Shown: positions 47,701-59,044, numbered from the stretch's first letter. The stretch is DNA of 64,000 bases from Pycnopodia helianthoides (GCA_032158295.1 CM063258.1:14421703-14485702), one strand, 5' to 3'. The notes: a model not told the origin generated them from the sequence alone. Translations and numbers: made by a program.

Positions 47701-50700
47701 TGGTACAATATGCCTTTTCTCGCTCTAGAAGTTTACGACTTGCGTATGCAATAGGAAATGTATGGCAGTCTCGTTCTTGTAACAATATGGCTCCGATTCC
47801 TATATCTGAAGCATCATTCTTAGTGTGAAAGGTTGATCACAGTCGCTAAATGGAGGATTGGCGCAGTTGCTAAGCTTGATTTCAATGTTTCAAATGCTTC
47901 TACCGAGCTATCCGTCCACATAATTTTGTTAGGCTCAACGTTCTTTGTTTTGTCTGTAAGTGGTGCTGCTTTCATGGCATAATTTGGGATAAATTTCCTG
48001 TAGTATCCTGAGAGAGACCCAAAAATGACCATAATTCTTTTTTAGTCTTTGGAAGAGGTGCAGCTTGAATTTTTTTGATCTTTTCTTCCTGTGGCGCCAG
48101 TTGACCATAACCGACTACATGGCCAAGAAATTCTACTTTCTCCATTCCTACTATACATTTACTCGGTTTGGCGGTTAAGTTTGCCCTTTGTAGTCTGTGC
48201 AAGAGTTCTTTCAGAGTTTCAACAGAATTAGTATTGAATTAGGGATATCGTCGATGAAAATTGTCAACATACTGCATTCCATGCAATAATGTTCGCATTA
48301 TTCTTGTGAATGTGGCTGGTGCATTAACTAAGCCAAATGGCATCATGTTAAAGTGGTATAGCCCATTTGGGGTAAAGAATGCAGTTTTATTCTTGTCACT
48401 TTGTCTCATTGGAATCTGCCAGTAACCTTTGCTTAAGTTAAATTTGGTAAAATAACTGATCTTTCGCTAGTTTAGCAATATTTCTTCTTGATTGGGTATG
48501 GGTTCTGCTTCAAATGTGGTGATTTTGTTAAATTTCCGGAAATCTATGCAGAATCGGTTAGTTCCATCTTTCTTTTTGACAAGCACGATGGGTGAGGCGT
48601 ATGGTGAGTTCGAAGATTCAATTATACCCATTTTCAACATTTTCTTAACTTCGGAATCAACGGTCTCTTTGAGAGCATAAGGAATCGGTTACGGCTTACT
48701 TCGTATTGGCTCGTTGGTGGTTATTTCAATACAATACTCGTCCAAATTTTAGTTCGGTCAATATGCTTTGAAAATTACCAAGAAGTCGTTTTACTCTATT
48801 GGTTTGCTTAGATTTTTACCTATTTTCACATCAGCTATTGTTTCTACTGCGTCAAGCGATGGAAGCAAGATAAGTTCCTCGTTATCTAATGCTATGTTTT
48901 CATTCAGCACATTACTGACAATTTCTGCTTCAGGTTTTAGTGTCTCATAGTTGGGTTCGGCTCTAGTGATGTTTTACTTTTGCCGTTGATGTCAATTTTG
49001 TAGTCAAGTTTTCCTACTCTCTCTAGGATGCGGAATGGACCCTTCCATTGCAACAATAGTTTGTTATGATCTGTCGGGAGCAAGAGTAAGACATAACCAT
49101 CTACATCTTGAATGATCTAGTACGGGATTTGATGTTGTAGTATCGCCTTGAACTTTCAGTGGCTTTGCTTAGTTCTGTTTGTGCAAGTTTGCAAATCTCT
49201 TCGAGTCTTTCGCGAAGGTCGAGCACATACTGATATGTCGTTTTCGTTTCAGGATTTTCTACTTTCCCAGTCCAAAGTTCTTTAAGTATGATCATGGGAC
49301 CACGTACAGTTCTACCATATAGGAGTTTGAATGGTGCAAATCCTAAGCTACTTTGAGGGGTTTCGCGGTATGCAAAGAGAAGTGGCGCAATATATCTATC
49401 CCAGTCTTTTGGTTTGTCTGCGCATAGACGTTTTAGCATGGTTTTCAGTGTACCATTAAACCGTTCCACGAGACCGTTACATGCAGGATGATAGGGGGTA
49501 GTTGTGAGCTGCCGGATTGACAATAACCTGCTTATCTCTTTCATGTGTACTGAGGTAAATTGAGCACCTTGATCGGTGAGAATTTCATTCGGAATTTTTA
49601 CCGACTCGGGAGAAAACATTCACCATTGCTTCTGCTACTCTTGTTGTCTCTATACAGTACGGTAATGGGATAGCTTCTGGGTATCGGGTTGTGTAATCTA
49701 CTAAAGTTAGTATATAGCGATTTCCCGTTCAGTCATTGGTTGGATAGACCTACTATATCTATAGCGACTCTTTGAAATGGTGTGTCAATGATTGGCATTG
49801 AACCTAAGGGTACTTTGGTAACTCTGCCTTTTGAAATCGTTCTCTGGCAAATGTCACATGATCGGCAGTGACGCAAAACATCTGTGAATTCAGGCAGAAA
49901 AACTCACACCCTTTTCTGTTTTTCTTTGGTCTTTGGTGTCCGCCTAACACTGACTCATGAGCTAATTTCATAACGTGAATTCAAACTTTTTTGGCACTAC
50001 GAGTTGGTGGCCTGTATCACCGTGATCTAATTTTGGAGAATGAAATTCGCAGACAATCAAATCATCTTTGATAAAAAATTGTGAAGTTCCATATCTATTA
50101 ATTCGCTTGTCATCCTTTTCAGCTAGTTCTCGGATGTGATTTAGTGTCAAATCTTTAGCTTGTGCACTTTGAATTTAATTTTTGTCGATTTCAGGTAACC
50201 CATCGGGTACTTTTAGCATTTTTAGGGGCTTACCCTCCGCTTGTTTTTGTGAACGAGCTTGCACAGCATTTATCTGTTTCAGTTTCGGGGTTTGCAATTC
50301 TAACTCACTCTTGCTAATAGTTTGCTCGCCTGATTTCAATCTATCTGTTCGAACTTGAGTTTGACTTTCTTCTGGAAACTTACTTGGCAGCCAATTAGAG
50401 TTCGGTTCTCCAGGATGTGTAGCGCCTTGTATATTACCAAGTAATACTGTACATCATACACCGGTTTCGTCATGCATACTGCTTCTACTCTTCCTACAAA
50501 AAAGGAGTATCAAGACTGATTATTGCTACTGGCAATGTACTACTGGTGCCGTCGGCCATAACACAGGTTCGTTTTTGTCTAGTGAATTGATTTGGTAGGA
50601 CTAAGTCTTTTCGGATAACGACTCCGCTAAAACCACTATCGCGTAGAATTGTTGCGACTATTTCGTTCACTAAACCTTTAGCTACTGGCATGCATTTTGT

Positions 50701-53700
50701 GTCTGCACTACTACACGCGGCACTCATAAGCGGTAATTCATTTCCACATTCAAGTTTTACCATGCCATCACAAGTACAACATTCACTGAGTTTATGAGAG
50801 GCTGGTGTTATCATACATGCTACAGTTTTAGTCGGGCAAGTCTCATTTTCTTCCCTTCACTTACTTTGTACTTCTGCTCTTGCGCTTTGATTCATTTGAA
50901 TATCGTGGTACTGCTCATCGTCTAATACGAGTTTATAACAGAGGTTATAACATTTGCGATCTTTGTGAATCTAGATTCCCTACTTCTGCAGTTGCGTGCA
51001 AGGCGACCTACTTTGTGACAAATGTAACAAGACCCTTGCGTTCTATCATGCTGTTGCGACGTAGATCTGTTGTAATTAGTATTTGGTCTATCAAATCGCT
51101 GAGGTTGCGTTTGTCTCACATGCGGAACTGAACCTAGAGCTTGTGTTGGCCTACTATACTGCACATGTTGTGGAGCGTGTGACCTTACAGCTGGGCGTGG
51201 TTGGTATTTGCGATTTGCTACGTTCCCATGAGTATTAAAACCACCATGCGCTTCAGTGTATTGTTCAGCCAGGCGTGCCATTTCTTTTATATTTTGAGGT
51301 TTACGTTCCTTCAAGAATGTTGCTAGCTCATCATTTCAACTTTCCAAAAATTGCTCCCTGATAAAAAGATCTTTTAGACCATCATGACTTAGTACTTTTG
51401 GACATATCTACCCAGCGACAATTCTAAATTTGACTTGGAAACCATACTCTGTTAGGTGGAAACGTTTCAACAATGCATCTTTTAGTGTGTTGTAATTCGA
51501 AACATCATCAAGTGATAACCTAGAGTATACTTCAAAAGCTTTACCCTTAAGTAATGCACTAAGATTGATAGCCCATTGGTCTGTATCCCAGTCTTGCGAT
51601 ATTGCATAGCGCTCAAACCTTTGCAAATAAGCGTCGAGATCGTCTAACTTATCATCAAATGCGGGTAATTTGGGTATGCATGCTTTCAGACGCGTGCTTG
51701 CATGATGAGGAGCTTCGCTGACACTTTCGCATTTTACCAATTGTAATCTTGCCTGCATTTCAAGTATTTCGCACTCTTGCCTACGCAGCTCTAATTGATA
51801 AGCGCGTTCAACGCGGTCCTTGTCTTTTCTAAGTTTGTCTCTCTCTTTACACACAAATTCTAACAATTCCTTTCCTTCAAGACCACACTTTTCACCTAAT
51901 ACTGTCAAACCTTGGATTTCTGACGTCCATTATTACAGCCTCTACACCTATGGTCACTAAGCATAACGCAAGGCTAACTAGACTAGTGTACTGCATAGGA
52001 GCTTTTTGCGCAACACACCAGAATATGACAAATCAAATTGGCAATTGTAAATCTATAATCATTAGTAAGGTGTATACTTTCTGTTGTTGTATAACAGTGG
52101 AGACACAATCATGGCAACATTTTATTTTTCAATTTAATTTCCCGGACAAGCCCCCAAATGTCAGGATATTTCTCAGATTTTACTGAAAGCGTTGCCTAAT
52201 ACCTGGACTGTTTAGTGTCTCTCAATATCCACTGCTTATATGGTAACAACGAAAGGAAATAACACCAACAATTCAATTGATTTCACAATATTCTTATTTA
52301 CCAACTTCCTCAGTGGGCATTATATTTACATTCAATTATTCACTGGCTCGCAGTGCGCTTATAGTTATTTACAAACTTCCTTTATATTCAACTCATTGGA
52401 TCATTTATTTAAAGTCGTCACAGTTTTATGCACGATCACAATAATTGTTAATTGCAGACTTCTATGCAATTTAGTTCAGTGGCTAATAGTCAAATAGGTT
52501 TTAAGCCATCACAATTACTATAGGTTTTCCCGGCCAATTTCAACAAAAATCCATTCATTTTAACTCCTAGCTCATTCAATTTCATTTGAAAACGAATACT
52601 CCCTTGAATCAGCATTCAACAGTCAAAAAGAGTAATTCAATTTCACCAGTTTAGCATTCACTGGTCAAATAAGATCATTCAATTTCGTTAGACTGCAAGA
52701 CTCATTCAATTTCGTCAAAGCCATAAGTAAGAGCTGGTCAACCATTCAATTTAATTAATGAGCAAGGTCATTGAAGGTTAAAGAAACCAACTTCAGATAT
52801 AATCAAACGAACAGAAGAAATATATAACTGGTCAACCATTCAATTTAATTAATGAGCAAACATTTTCCAAATGTTTGCATTCAAATTCAAATTCTATGTT
52901 ATGTGCTTTCTGATTTGTAGCTCCCAATATAAAGGCAGATACTTTTAGGGAAAACTCATTTCTACACTAGTTTGACGTTATCTCCAAGCCTGTAAGCAAT
53001 TTTGAATGAATCATAGCCAAACTTAGATGCCAAGATGTCTGGCACGTCAGGTCATTGAAGGTTAAAGAAACCAACTTCAGATATAATCAAACAAACAGAA
53101 GAAATGTATAACAAACAAAGAAAAGGACTGTGAACAAAATCCACAGGAAAACAACATGATTAATTTTCTTTTAAATTAATAACGACCCCTTATAATTTAA
53201 GCTTTTGTTTCCTTTAAAACCTTTTTTTAACTTAAGTGTAACAGCGCAAAAGGAACAACTATTTCAATTAAGAAAAAACACATGATGTAAATAAAATGAA
53301 AATCACATGGAAACACCTCTTACAAAAGACAACTTATGTGCCAGTAAAGGGGTTATAACTTCCAGCTTACTCATAAAGCCACAACTCATGTTTGATTTAA
53401 ATGCCAAGATGTTGAAATTCGTTGCCCATAAACGAAAAAGAAAACGCAAACTAGCAACACAATCATGTTTGCTTCGGTGAGTCTTAATTGGAATGCCTCC
53501 ATTGCAAATAGGTAGTAGAAATTCAACTTAAGAATGCTCAAAGTGCAGTCTCGAATGCCTATAAATGAAATAGAATGACTGAAGCGAATCTGAACGAGAA
53601 AAACGAAAACATGTTTGCACGAAAATGAAATTGAATGCATTAAGAGCTAGAACGAAACCCTAGTTTGAGAGGATTAGAAGAAAATGCGTGACTTTGAATG

Positions 53701-56700
53701 CAAGTTAATAAAATTGAATGAATTTTTGCTGAAATTGGCCGGGAAAACCTATATTATACAGTGGCTAATAGTCAACTACGTTATACATGTAAGCCCTCAC
53801 AATTATTACTATACAATATTAAGTTCACCAAGTCTCGGGGATGGTTCTGGACTGGTTGGCCTAGGTGTAGATGAGGGTGGTCGTTGGCATCATTGGCAAC
53901 GCCGTTGGCCTGCAGAGCCTTACATTCGGTTTGGTATTGGGCGTGGCCTTCTCATCTCTACATGCACATATAGCCTATCATCAGTGTCTGGACTAGAACT
54001 CGGTTTTACCTCTTAGCTCGCAACTCGGAACCATCTATAATATTAAAACAATCAAGGATTCCAGGAATAGTATACAATCGCATTTGCTCAAATAACTTTC
54101 TTAGTTTCAGTATTTAGCAAAATCACGTAAGACATGTGGTCTTCTAATTGAAACAAGTCAAAATATCAGTGATCATCATCTGTGGCATATTTCATCCTTA
54201 TTTACAAGCCAGTTCCAGGTAATACATCTTTCCTTTAAATCAAACAATCTACTATTCGTTTTAGATAATTAGTACAATCAACAACTCCTAATTCAACACT
54301 GTGATTCTTAGAATTAAACAATTTTAACTTACGGTTGTTCTATCGTGGTGTGTCTTATACAGTGGCAACACTGGCCCTGACGATTTTCTCAAATAGACAA
54401 ATACATAATACACTAGTATTGTCTTCAATGAATTCGCTGCCTGACTGTGTCTGCACTAGCTCTGCGCTATGCCTGGTGACAATATTTCGAGGCACGATGA
54501 CTCCTCACACATCTTACTCAAACTTGATTCGAAAATCATCTGACCAATTCTCCCTCTCCCTCTCGGTATACTCAAACATAATTCACCTGTTCTCGACTGT
54601 TGTCAACGCAGGGCCCTAGTAACTATTGTTAATTTGAATAGTTCTTTAAGATGCTAAGTACATCTCTTTTAAGCATGACAACCATGGTTAAAGCAAGATG
54701 CAGGCTATAATTAAAGTTAGGTCTAAAGTAAAAAGCTGCATGCTGCATGCATCTCTAAACGCTGCTACTGTGTTTTTCTGGGCAAGGGATTAAGATTTCA
54801 AAGAACTACTGAATTGCACAATAGGATTACACAATTACTGGGAATTACTGGGATACACAATGGAAGTAAAGTTGCACAGACTCTTCTATTACTCCAATAG
54901 GGGTGTTCGGATAATATTCTGACACAGCTCACAGTTTTATGATTCATGTGCACCATCAGTCACCACCCAGCCATCAGCTGCAGCAAGGCGCCCTCTGTTG
55001 GCATGATAATTGCATTATTTGCACACCCATACATGAATGGTACAGTTCAAGCTCCCTGAGAAGGCAAGATGGCGGCCAACGGCTTTGCTGGTTAGAGATA
55101 ATTTTTTCCACGTGAAATAAACCCAATTTTCATAGAAGATATGTAACCTCAAACCAATGTATTTTCTCATTTAGCCCATACTTTACAGCTCTATGCCACT
55201 TTTGTCGATTTAAAATGTATATTGGTGGTGTTGACGGCGAGTTGACGGTACCGAGCATTGTGAGTTGACGGTACCGGGCGTGTTGACGGCGAGTTGACGG
55301 TATTTAGTAGGACCGTAAAATCATAGTAAAATAGATTAACTCATTACCTGAACTGGACACCGGGGGGGGGGGGGGGGGGGGTTTTAACTAGTAGAACTAT
55401 GACTATGAAGTTCGTACCGCTATCGATATCGCAACGATTTTAGGAGTAGGGGTGTTGATACCTACCTCGGGGGACTATTGCATTGGGCATGCTGGGGGTT
55501 ATTTTCAATAAAACTAAAGGGGATGATTTGAGGAAACTGGTGTGTGTGAACGACTCAAAGTCAAAACTAGAAGTAGAACTAGAACTTAGAAGCAGGAGTA
55601 TTTCACTTGGGGCTCTTCATCGTATCAAATAGTAATGTATGTTTTCTCCATGGTTTAAGCTGTGTTTGAAACGAATGTGGAGTGTAGACTCTGCTGGAGA
55701 ATCACCACTTGATTTAAAGATGTGTGGACTTTTTCAGGTTTGTGGCATGATGGGCAAGTTCTGAATTAAGGAAAACTCCCTTTTGAATTTGAAACAATAC
55801 CATTCAAGTGGTTTTGAATGATAAACTATGCCAGCCTGAAATATGATATCATGAGGGGATTGAGGGAATGTATGTACACAGTACACAGTTAGTTCTGTGC
55901 ACAGTTTAGCCCAGGGCCCAATTTCACAGAGCTGCTTAAGCAGAAATTATTGCTTAGCAATTTTATGCTAAGCAAAAAAGAGCAGGATACCACTCACAAA
56001 TTGTACTTGTGACATGGTAGTTTGGCTGGTAACCTTATTCTGGTAAGCATAATTTTGTTGTGCTTAGCTTCTTTTTGTGCTTAAGCAGCTCTATGAAATT
56101 AGGCCCAGGTTGGACTCCTCTGTTGCATATACAATGCGACGGAGTCCAGGATATAAAAGACCGTACCATTGCGAAAAAATTTATAACAACATTTTTTCAT
56201 ATTTTTACTTTTTTGAGGAAGCTGAAACTTGACTCACATATTCCTTGTGTCCTAAACCTTACGCCTGCTCTATTCAGAATTGCAAATTATATCCTTGGAT
56301 GACATTATTGTGAAAATAAAATGAAAAATTTACGCATTCTCGGCGACAGCCTAAACTGACAAGACGTGAATGCTTCAGCACATGTGCGTCCTCAGACACG
56401 CCCACAAATCTAACGCAGAAGTCCGTCGGGTTGCTTTGCATGCCGCGCATGCGCACATGAGCTTTAACGGTCACTTGGTACACGATGGTCACAACGCCAG
56501 TACACAACTCGGACTTATTTTCGGAAATAATGTCAATAAGAATGGCAGGCTTAATACTCTCCGATCTCTCGTTAGGGACCAGAGAAGAATGTGTATTTTC
56601 TTGCAGTGCTCAACCCTTTCCCTAAAATATTTGCATTTTACATGAAGTAATGAACTCATCTGTGGACATTCCTTCTAAAACATCTACTCTCTTTCAAATG

Positions 56701-58991
56701 TGCCAACATGTTTTTTTTAGAGAACTTAATAAGAGTGACATTTTGTCTTTAAAAAAATTCTAGCTAAGAAAAAAGACAAGAAGAAGAAAGACAAGTCGTG
56801 GATGACAGGAGAAGATGACGATGCTGAGGACAAGATGCTGGAACAGAAGATGCAGAGTCTGGCTGTTGATGAGGATGAGGAAGACGCTGCTCCAGTAAAA
56901 TCGAAAAAGAATAAAGGTAATGTGACACTTTGAAATATCTGCCACTCCTAGGGAAGTCTTGTTTCCAAGATCATGGTGTTTTGCCTACAACCAACGCTTA
57001 ACGGGTTATGAATAAACCACAGAGGGCGCTTTGACTTTTCCACAATCGAACAAAAAGTCAAATGGAACCAATACCCATTAAGATACCATGCAATCGGTTC
57101 CCATTAGAGAATTGGTGTACACAATGAGGGCGGGCTTGTAAAAGAATTTGAAGGGAGAAAAAAACACACTTCTGTCTTGGAACCAAGACTACTGCAAGGT
57201 ACTCCTAGAAATATGAGGTTTGTTCCACAATCGTCTCCACGAACCTCATAAGCTATCATGTACAAAATCCTATTTAAACTTTTTGCCCTTCACAATTGCA
57301 TGCCTACAGTTCTTTGTATCGTAAAAATTGGGTGTGATCCCTGGTTATACGCAGTGTTGTAGTCGAGTCACCTGTGTCGAGTCCGAGTCACGAGTCACTT
57401 GGTCCGAGTCCAAGTGCGAGTCCCGAGTCATTTGGTCCGAGTTCGAGTCATGAGTCATTGGTCGAGTCCGAGTCACGAGTCACGAGTCACTTGTCGAGTC
57501 CGAGTCACTTGGTCCGAGTCACGAGTCACTTGTTTAAATATAATTGCAAACCAAAAATGTTGTAAAATAAGAATTGGAAATGATTTACACATTTATTTTA
57601 AACAAAGTTCTGTACCTGCAGTTACAATTTTCTTTTAGGTTTTACTCCTTGCCCCTTATCCAGAATATCTTTTGAGGGTTTAAAATTATTTGTTTTCTCT
57701 TCAAAATAACCAATTATATACTGATTTAATTTATTTCAGAAAGCTTGGTAGCCAACAAGTTTTATTGTTTAAAGAAACTTTCTCTGAACCATAAAACCTT
57801 GTTGGCTACCAACCTTTCTGAAATAAATAAATCAGTATATTGGTTATTTTGAAGAGAAAACAAAATCATTTTAAATCCTTAAATTCTTAAAATTTGAAGT
57901 TAGTGTGCCGGTCCTTTCTTTAATTTTGCGCTTGCAAAATTTGCACACTGCACTCGATTTTGAGGTTTCAACATTTTTGCTGAAGTTGGTGTAACCCAAA
58001 AGAAACAATACGGGGCGGAACGGCAGAACTTGTTGGCTACCTACCTGATTAAATAAATGTTCGTGACCAAACTTGACGTGTGTGTTTGTGTGTTTGTGTG
58101 GGTGCGTTTGTGTCGACCATGTGTGGAAACTGGTGCAAACACCACACAGCCATCACAGTGCAATTTTACAGGTACAAGACATGCCATTTCCCTGGTAATA
58201 TTCATCAAGCACAAGCAGTGGCTATGTTTTAACGTTGACAGAATACCAGCATTGATATTGGTGTCGTGCATCTCAGTGTTATTATGCGTATTAAACATAC
58301 AAATCGAACATACACGCGCTGTACGTACATGGCCCTTTGCTACACAATAATCACGAACACTATTACTTGCAACACCATACAACAGTGTACTTATTTATTG
58401 TGCTAGACGTTAATATTCCTCCATGTGCACTCCAGGAATGACAATCGGATCATCGGAATTGTTTTTAATATTTAAAAAAGGTATTGTTTGTGAAAATACG
58501 TGACTCGAGTCACGAGTCCTCGGGGACAAGTCCGAGTCATGATAGTCGAGTCCGAGTCCGAGTCTTTTGCAGACGTGACTCGAGTCAAGTCCGAGTCACC
58601 GAAATTGTGACTCGAGGCGGACTCAAGTCCGAGTCCTGGACTCGAGTCATACAACACTGGTTATACGGCAGTTACAGGTTGAATGGCTTCTGACTGGCAC
58701 CGAACAAAGATATTGACAAAATAGGGAGACCGCCAATAAAGGGCTAGATAGCTCAGTTGGTGGAAATATTTTTAGTTGACAAAATGTTCACTGAAGAAAG
58801 AAAGGTATTATTAACGGAAAGTTTGAGATACTGATATTTGTTTGTTGTTGCAGGAGGTTTTGCTGCTCTGAGTGTTCTTGAAGATGAGATGGCTGACAGT
58901 GAGGAGGAGGAGACAGAAGAAGTTGAGGAGAATTCAAAGAAGACAAAGGGAAGAGACAAGGATAAGAAGGGAAAAGGAGGCAAGGCAAAAG
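44747..58991 (+). CDS. ABCF1: ATP-binding cassette subfamily F member 1-like, N-terminal exons only
   Basis: ABCF1 is a soluble twin-ATPase protein that works with eIF2 and ribosomes in translation initiation. Three exons are visible: 44747-44903, 56764-56916 and 58854-58991, joining in phase 1 to about 149 residues, with the gene continuing beyond the window. Evidence: MPKKKDKKK followed by EEEWYDDEAE, similar to the start of ABCF1; then LEQKMQSLAVDEDEED, KSKKNKGGFAALSVLEDE and an SEEEETEE acidic run, in the same order as the animal ABCF1 N-terminal region. The region is charged (alternating Lys and Asp/Glu) and probably disordered. The ABC domains, which would settle the call, are not in view. 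eIF5B, another Lys/Glu-rich translation factor, is the alternative; the GGFAAL block favours ABCF1. Intron 1 is 11.9 kb and packed with transposons. Confidence 0.72.
45075..45260. repeat. GTCGCCCCC minisatellite, ABCF1 intron 1
   Basis: Roughly a dozen copies of CAAAGTCGCCCCCT-type units of 14-17 bp, related to 7693-7870. Confidence 0.85.
45895..46140. repeat. GGGGCGAC minisatellite, inverted relative of 45075-45260
   Basis: Units such as GGGGCGACTTTG and GGGGGCAAGTTTGTACCTGG are reverse complements of the 45075 array. A ~120-bp block repeats at 45935-46015 and 46050-46140, each followed by GGTCCTACTAAATACCATCA, the end sequence of the flanking transposon. Confidence 0.8.
46402..47604 (-). 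repeat. 3' LTR of the Gmr1-like element
   Basis: About 1.2 kb, starting (plus orientation) TGTCAGGATATTTCTCAG and ending near CACCTGTTCGCAATTGTTG. It matches the 5' LTR closely, apart from short indels and the insertion in the other copy. Confidence 0.85.
47605..48240 (-). pseudogene. Reverse transcriptase end and RNase H of Gmr1-like element
   Basis: Minus-strand frames show KVEFLGHVV followed by FLGLS, then the shifted frame GYYRKFIPNYA and APLTDKTK, typical of the RT-RNase H junction in Ty3/gypsy pol. ECLAVVWE at about 47690 is the RNase H motif region. Frames change at least twice within this stretch. Confidence 0.8.
48240..48760 (-). pseudogene. Reverse transcriptase core of Gmr1-like element
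   Basis: Minus-strand translation gives SPYASPIVLVKKKDGTNRF then DFRKFNKIT, and GLYHFNMMPFGLVNAPATF, all standard Ty3/gypsy RT blocks. The catalytic box (expected YxDD, near 48265) is disrupted by a frameshift, and stops occur in the middle. Inactive. Confidence 0.85.
49101..50150 (-). pseudogene. Integrase of Gmr1-like element
   Basis: An HHCC zinc-binding region (HESVLGGH, then CRSCDICQ in a second frame) is followed by FQRVAIDIVGL with the first catalytic Asp, LTDQGAQFTS with the second, and NGLVERFNG with the Glu; the last two are separated by exactly 35 residues, the canonical D-x35-E spacing. Frameshifts lie near 49620 and 49730-49950. It lies upstream of RT, which defines the element's class. 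Confidence 0.87.
50494..50814 (-). pseudogene. Retropepsin-like protease region of Gmr1-like element
   Basis: The minus-strand frame contains ATILRDSGFSGVVI, resembling the active-site D-S/T-G of retropepsins, and a downstream VMADGTSSTLPV. The upstream Cys-rich part is unassigned. Partial and probably broken. Confidence 0.65.
50922..51908 (-). pseudogene. Gag of Gmr1-like element, with SCAN-like capsid segment
   Basis: The upstream part (51908-51408) has a charged coiled-coil stretch (KERDKLRKDKDRVER) and a capsid region (DLDAYLQRFERYA, WAINLSALLKGKAFEVYSRL). After a stop near 51407 and another near 51341, the frame resumes with ELATFLKERKPQNIKEMARL, followed by a CCHC knuckle CYICHKVGRLARNC (His kept as R-L-A-R-N-C variant, the usual His replaced). 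The DLFIREQFLES...ELATFLKER pattern resembles SCAN domains. No in-frame ATG starts the first part. Confidence 0.8.
52140..52156 (-). promoter_or_regulatory. tRNA-Pro-type primer-binding site
   Basis: TGGGGGCTTGTCCGGGA starts two bases after the 5' LTR on the minus strand. It matches the complement of the tRNA-Pro 3' end at all but about one position, consistent with use of that primer. Confidence 0.8.
52159..54605 (-). repeat. 5' LTR of the Gmr1-like element, interrupted
   Basis: Same sequence as 46402-47604 but split by the 1227-bp insertion 52523-53749. Without the insertion its length is about 1.22 kb. The LTR pair differs by scattered substitutions and small indels, so the retrotransposon is old. 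Confidence 0.85.
52523..53749. mobile_element. TA-flanked foldback/MITE element inside the LTR
   Basis: Ends GGTTTTCCCGGCCAATTTCA and TGAAATTGGCCGGGAAAACC (near-perfect inverted repeats), flanked by TA. The other LTR shows the empty site ATTACTATTATACAG, consistent with TA duplication as in Tc1/mariner-like elements. Subterminal regions carry many ATTCAATTT motifs, facing inward from both ends. No transposase. An internal ~60-bp segment (AAGGTTAAAGAAACCAACTT) occurs twice (52766 and 53057). Confidence 0.85.
55362..55381. repeat. Poly-G run
   Basis: Twenty consecutive G. Such runs are assembly-prone, so the true length is uncertain. Confidence 0.9.
55915..56108. mobile_element. MITE with GGGCCCAATTTCAC ends
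   Basis: GGGCCCAATTTCACAGAGCT and AGCTCTATGAAATTAGGCCC are imperfect inverted ends, each followed inward by GCTTAAGCA. A related fragment GGCCGATTTCACAGAGCT lies at 31424-31460. ABCF1 intron 1. Confidence 0.75.
57352..58659. mobile_element. Non-autonomous hAT-type element
   Basis: Starts CAGTGTTGTA and ends TACAACACTG (perfect inverted repeats), flanked by a perfect 8-bp duplication GTTATACG (57344-57351 and 58660-58667). Short CAGTG ends and 8-bp duplications define hAT transposons. Both ends are built from GAGTCCGAGTCACGAGTC-like minisatellite (57362-57535 and 58498-58645). The centre holds a large palindrome (57690-57870). ABCF1 intron 2. Confidence 0.9.
57690..57870. repeat. Large palindrome within the hAT element
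   Basis: TTTCTCTTCAAAATAACCAA...CTTGGTAGCCAACAAG is mirrored by CTTGTTGGCTACCAA...TTGGTTATTTTGAAGAGAAA around a ~30-bp centre, giving arms of about 75 bp with few mismatches. Confidence 0.85.
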
Positions 58992-59044
58992 GTACAACTT
59001 AAAGTTCTGCCATCCTGACATTACTTTGATTTATTTGCTAATTC

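Larger units (their letters stand above)
46402..54605 (-). mobile_element. Degenerate Gmr1-like Ty3/gypsy LTR retrotransposon
   Basis: Two LTRs (46402-47604 and 52159-54605) flank 4.55 kb of internal sequence. Reading on the minus strand the order is gag (51908-50922), protease (50814-50494), integrase (50150-49101), reverse transcriptase (about 48750-48040), RNase H (about 47990-47605). Integrase before reverse transcriptase is the Ty1/copia-like order found in the deuterostome Gmr1 group of Ty3/gypsy elements. A primer-binding site TGGGGGCTTGTCCGGGA (52156-52140), complementary to tRNA-Pro 3' ends, follows the 5' LTR. Multiple stops and frameshifts make it non-functional. No flanking target duplication was evident. 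Confidence 0.88.
46142..55313. mobile_element. Long-TIR DNA element split by a retrotransposon
   Basis: GGTCCTACTAAATACC at 46142 begins a ~210-bp arm (to 46351) whose reverse complement forms the right arm (55064-55313, ending GGTATTTAGTAGGACC). The arms share GTCAACTCGCCGTCAACACC and GTTGGCCGCCATCTTGC. Without the inserted 46402-54605 block the element is about 0.97 kb. No convincing flanking duplication is seen, and an extra copy of the end sequence at 46016 suggests end duplication. Superfamily not assigned. Confidence 0.75.

Noticed and set aside
46402..54605. Copia-type element on the basis of domain order
   Set aside because: The RT blocks, the D-x35-E integrase with HHCC and the RNase H are of Ty3/gypsy type, so the order indicates a Gmr1-like gypsy element.
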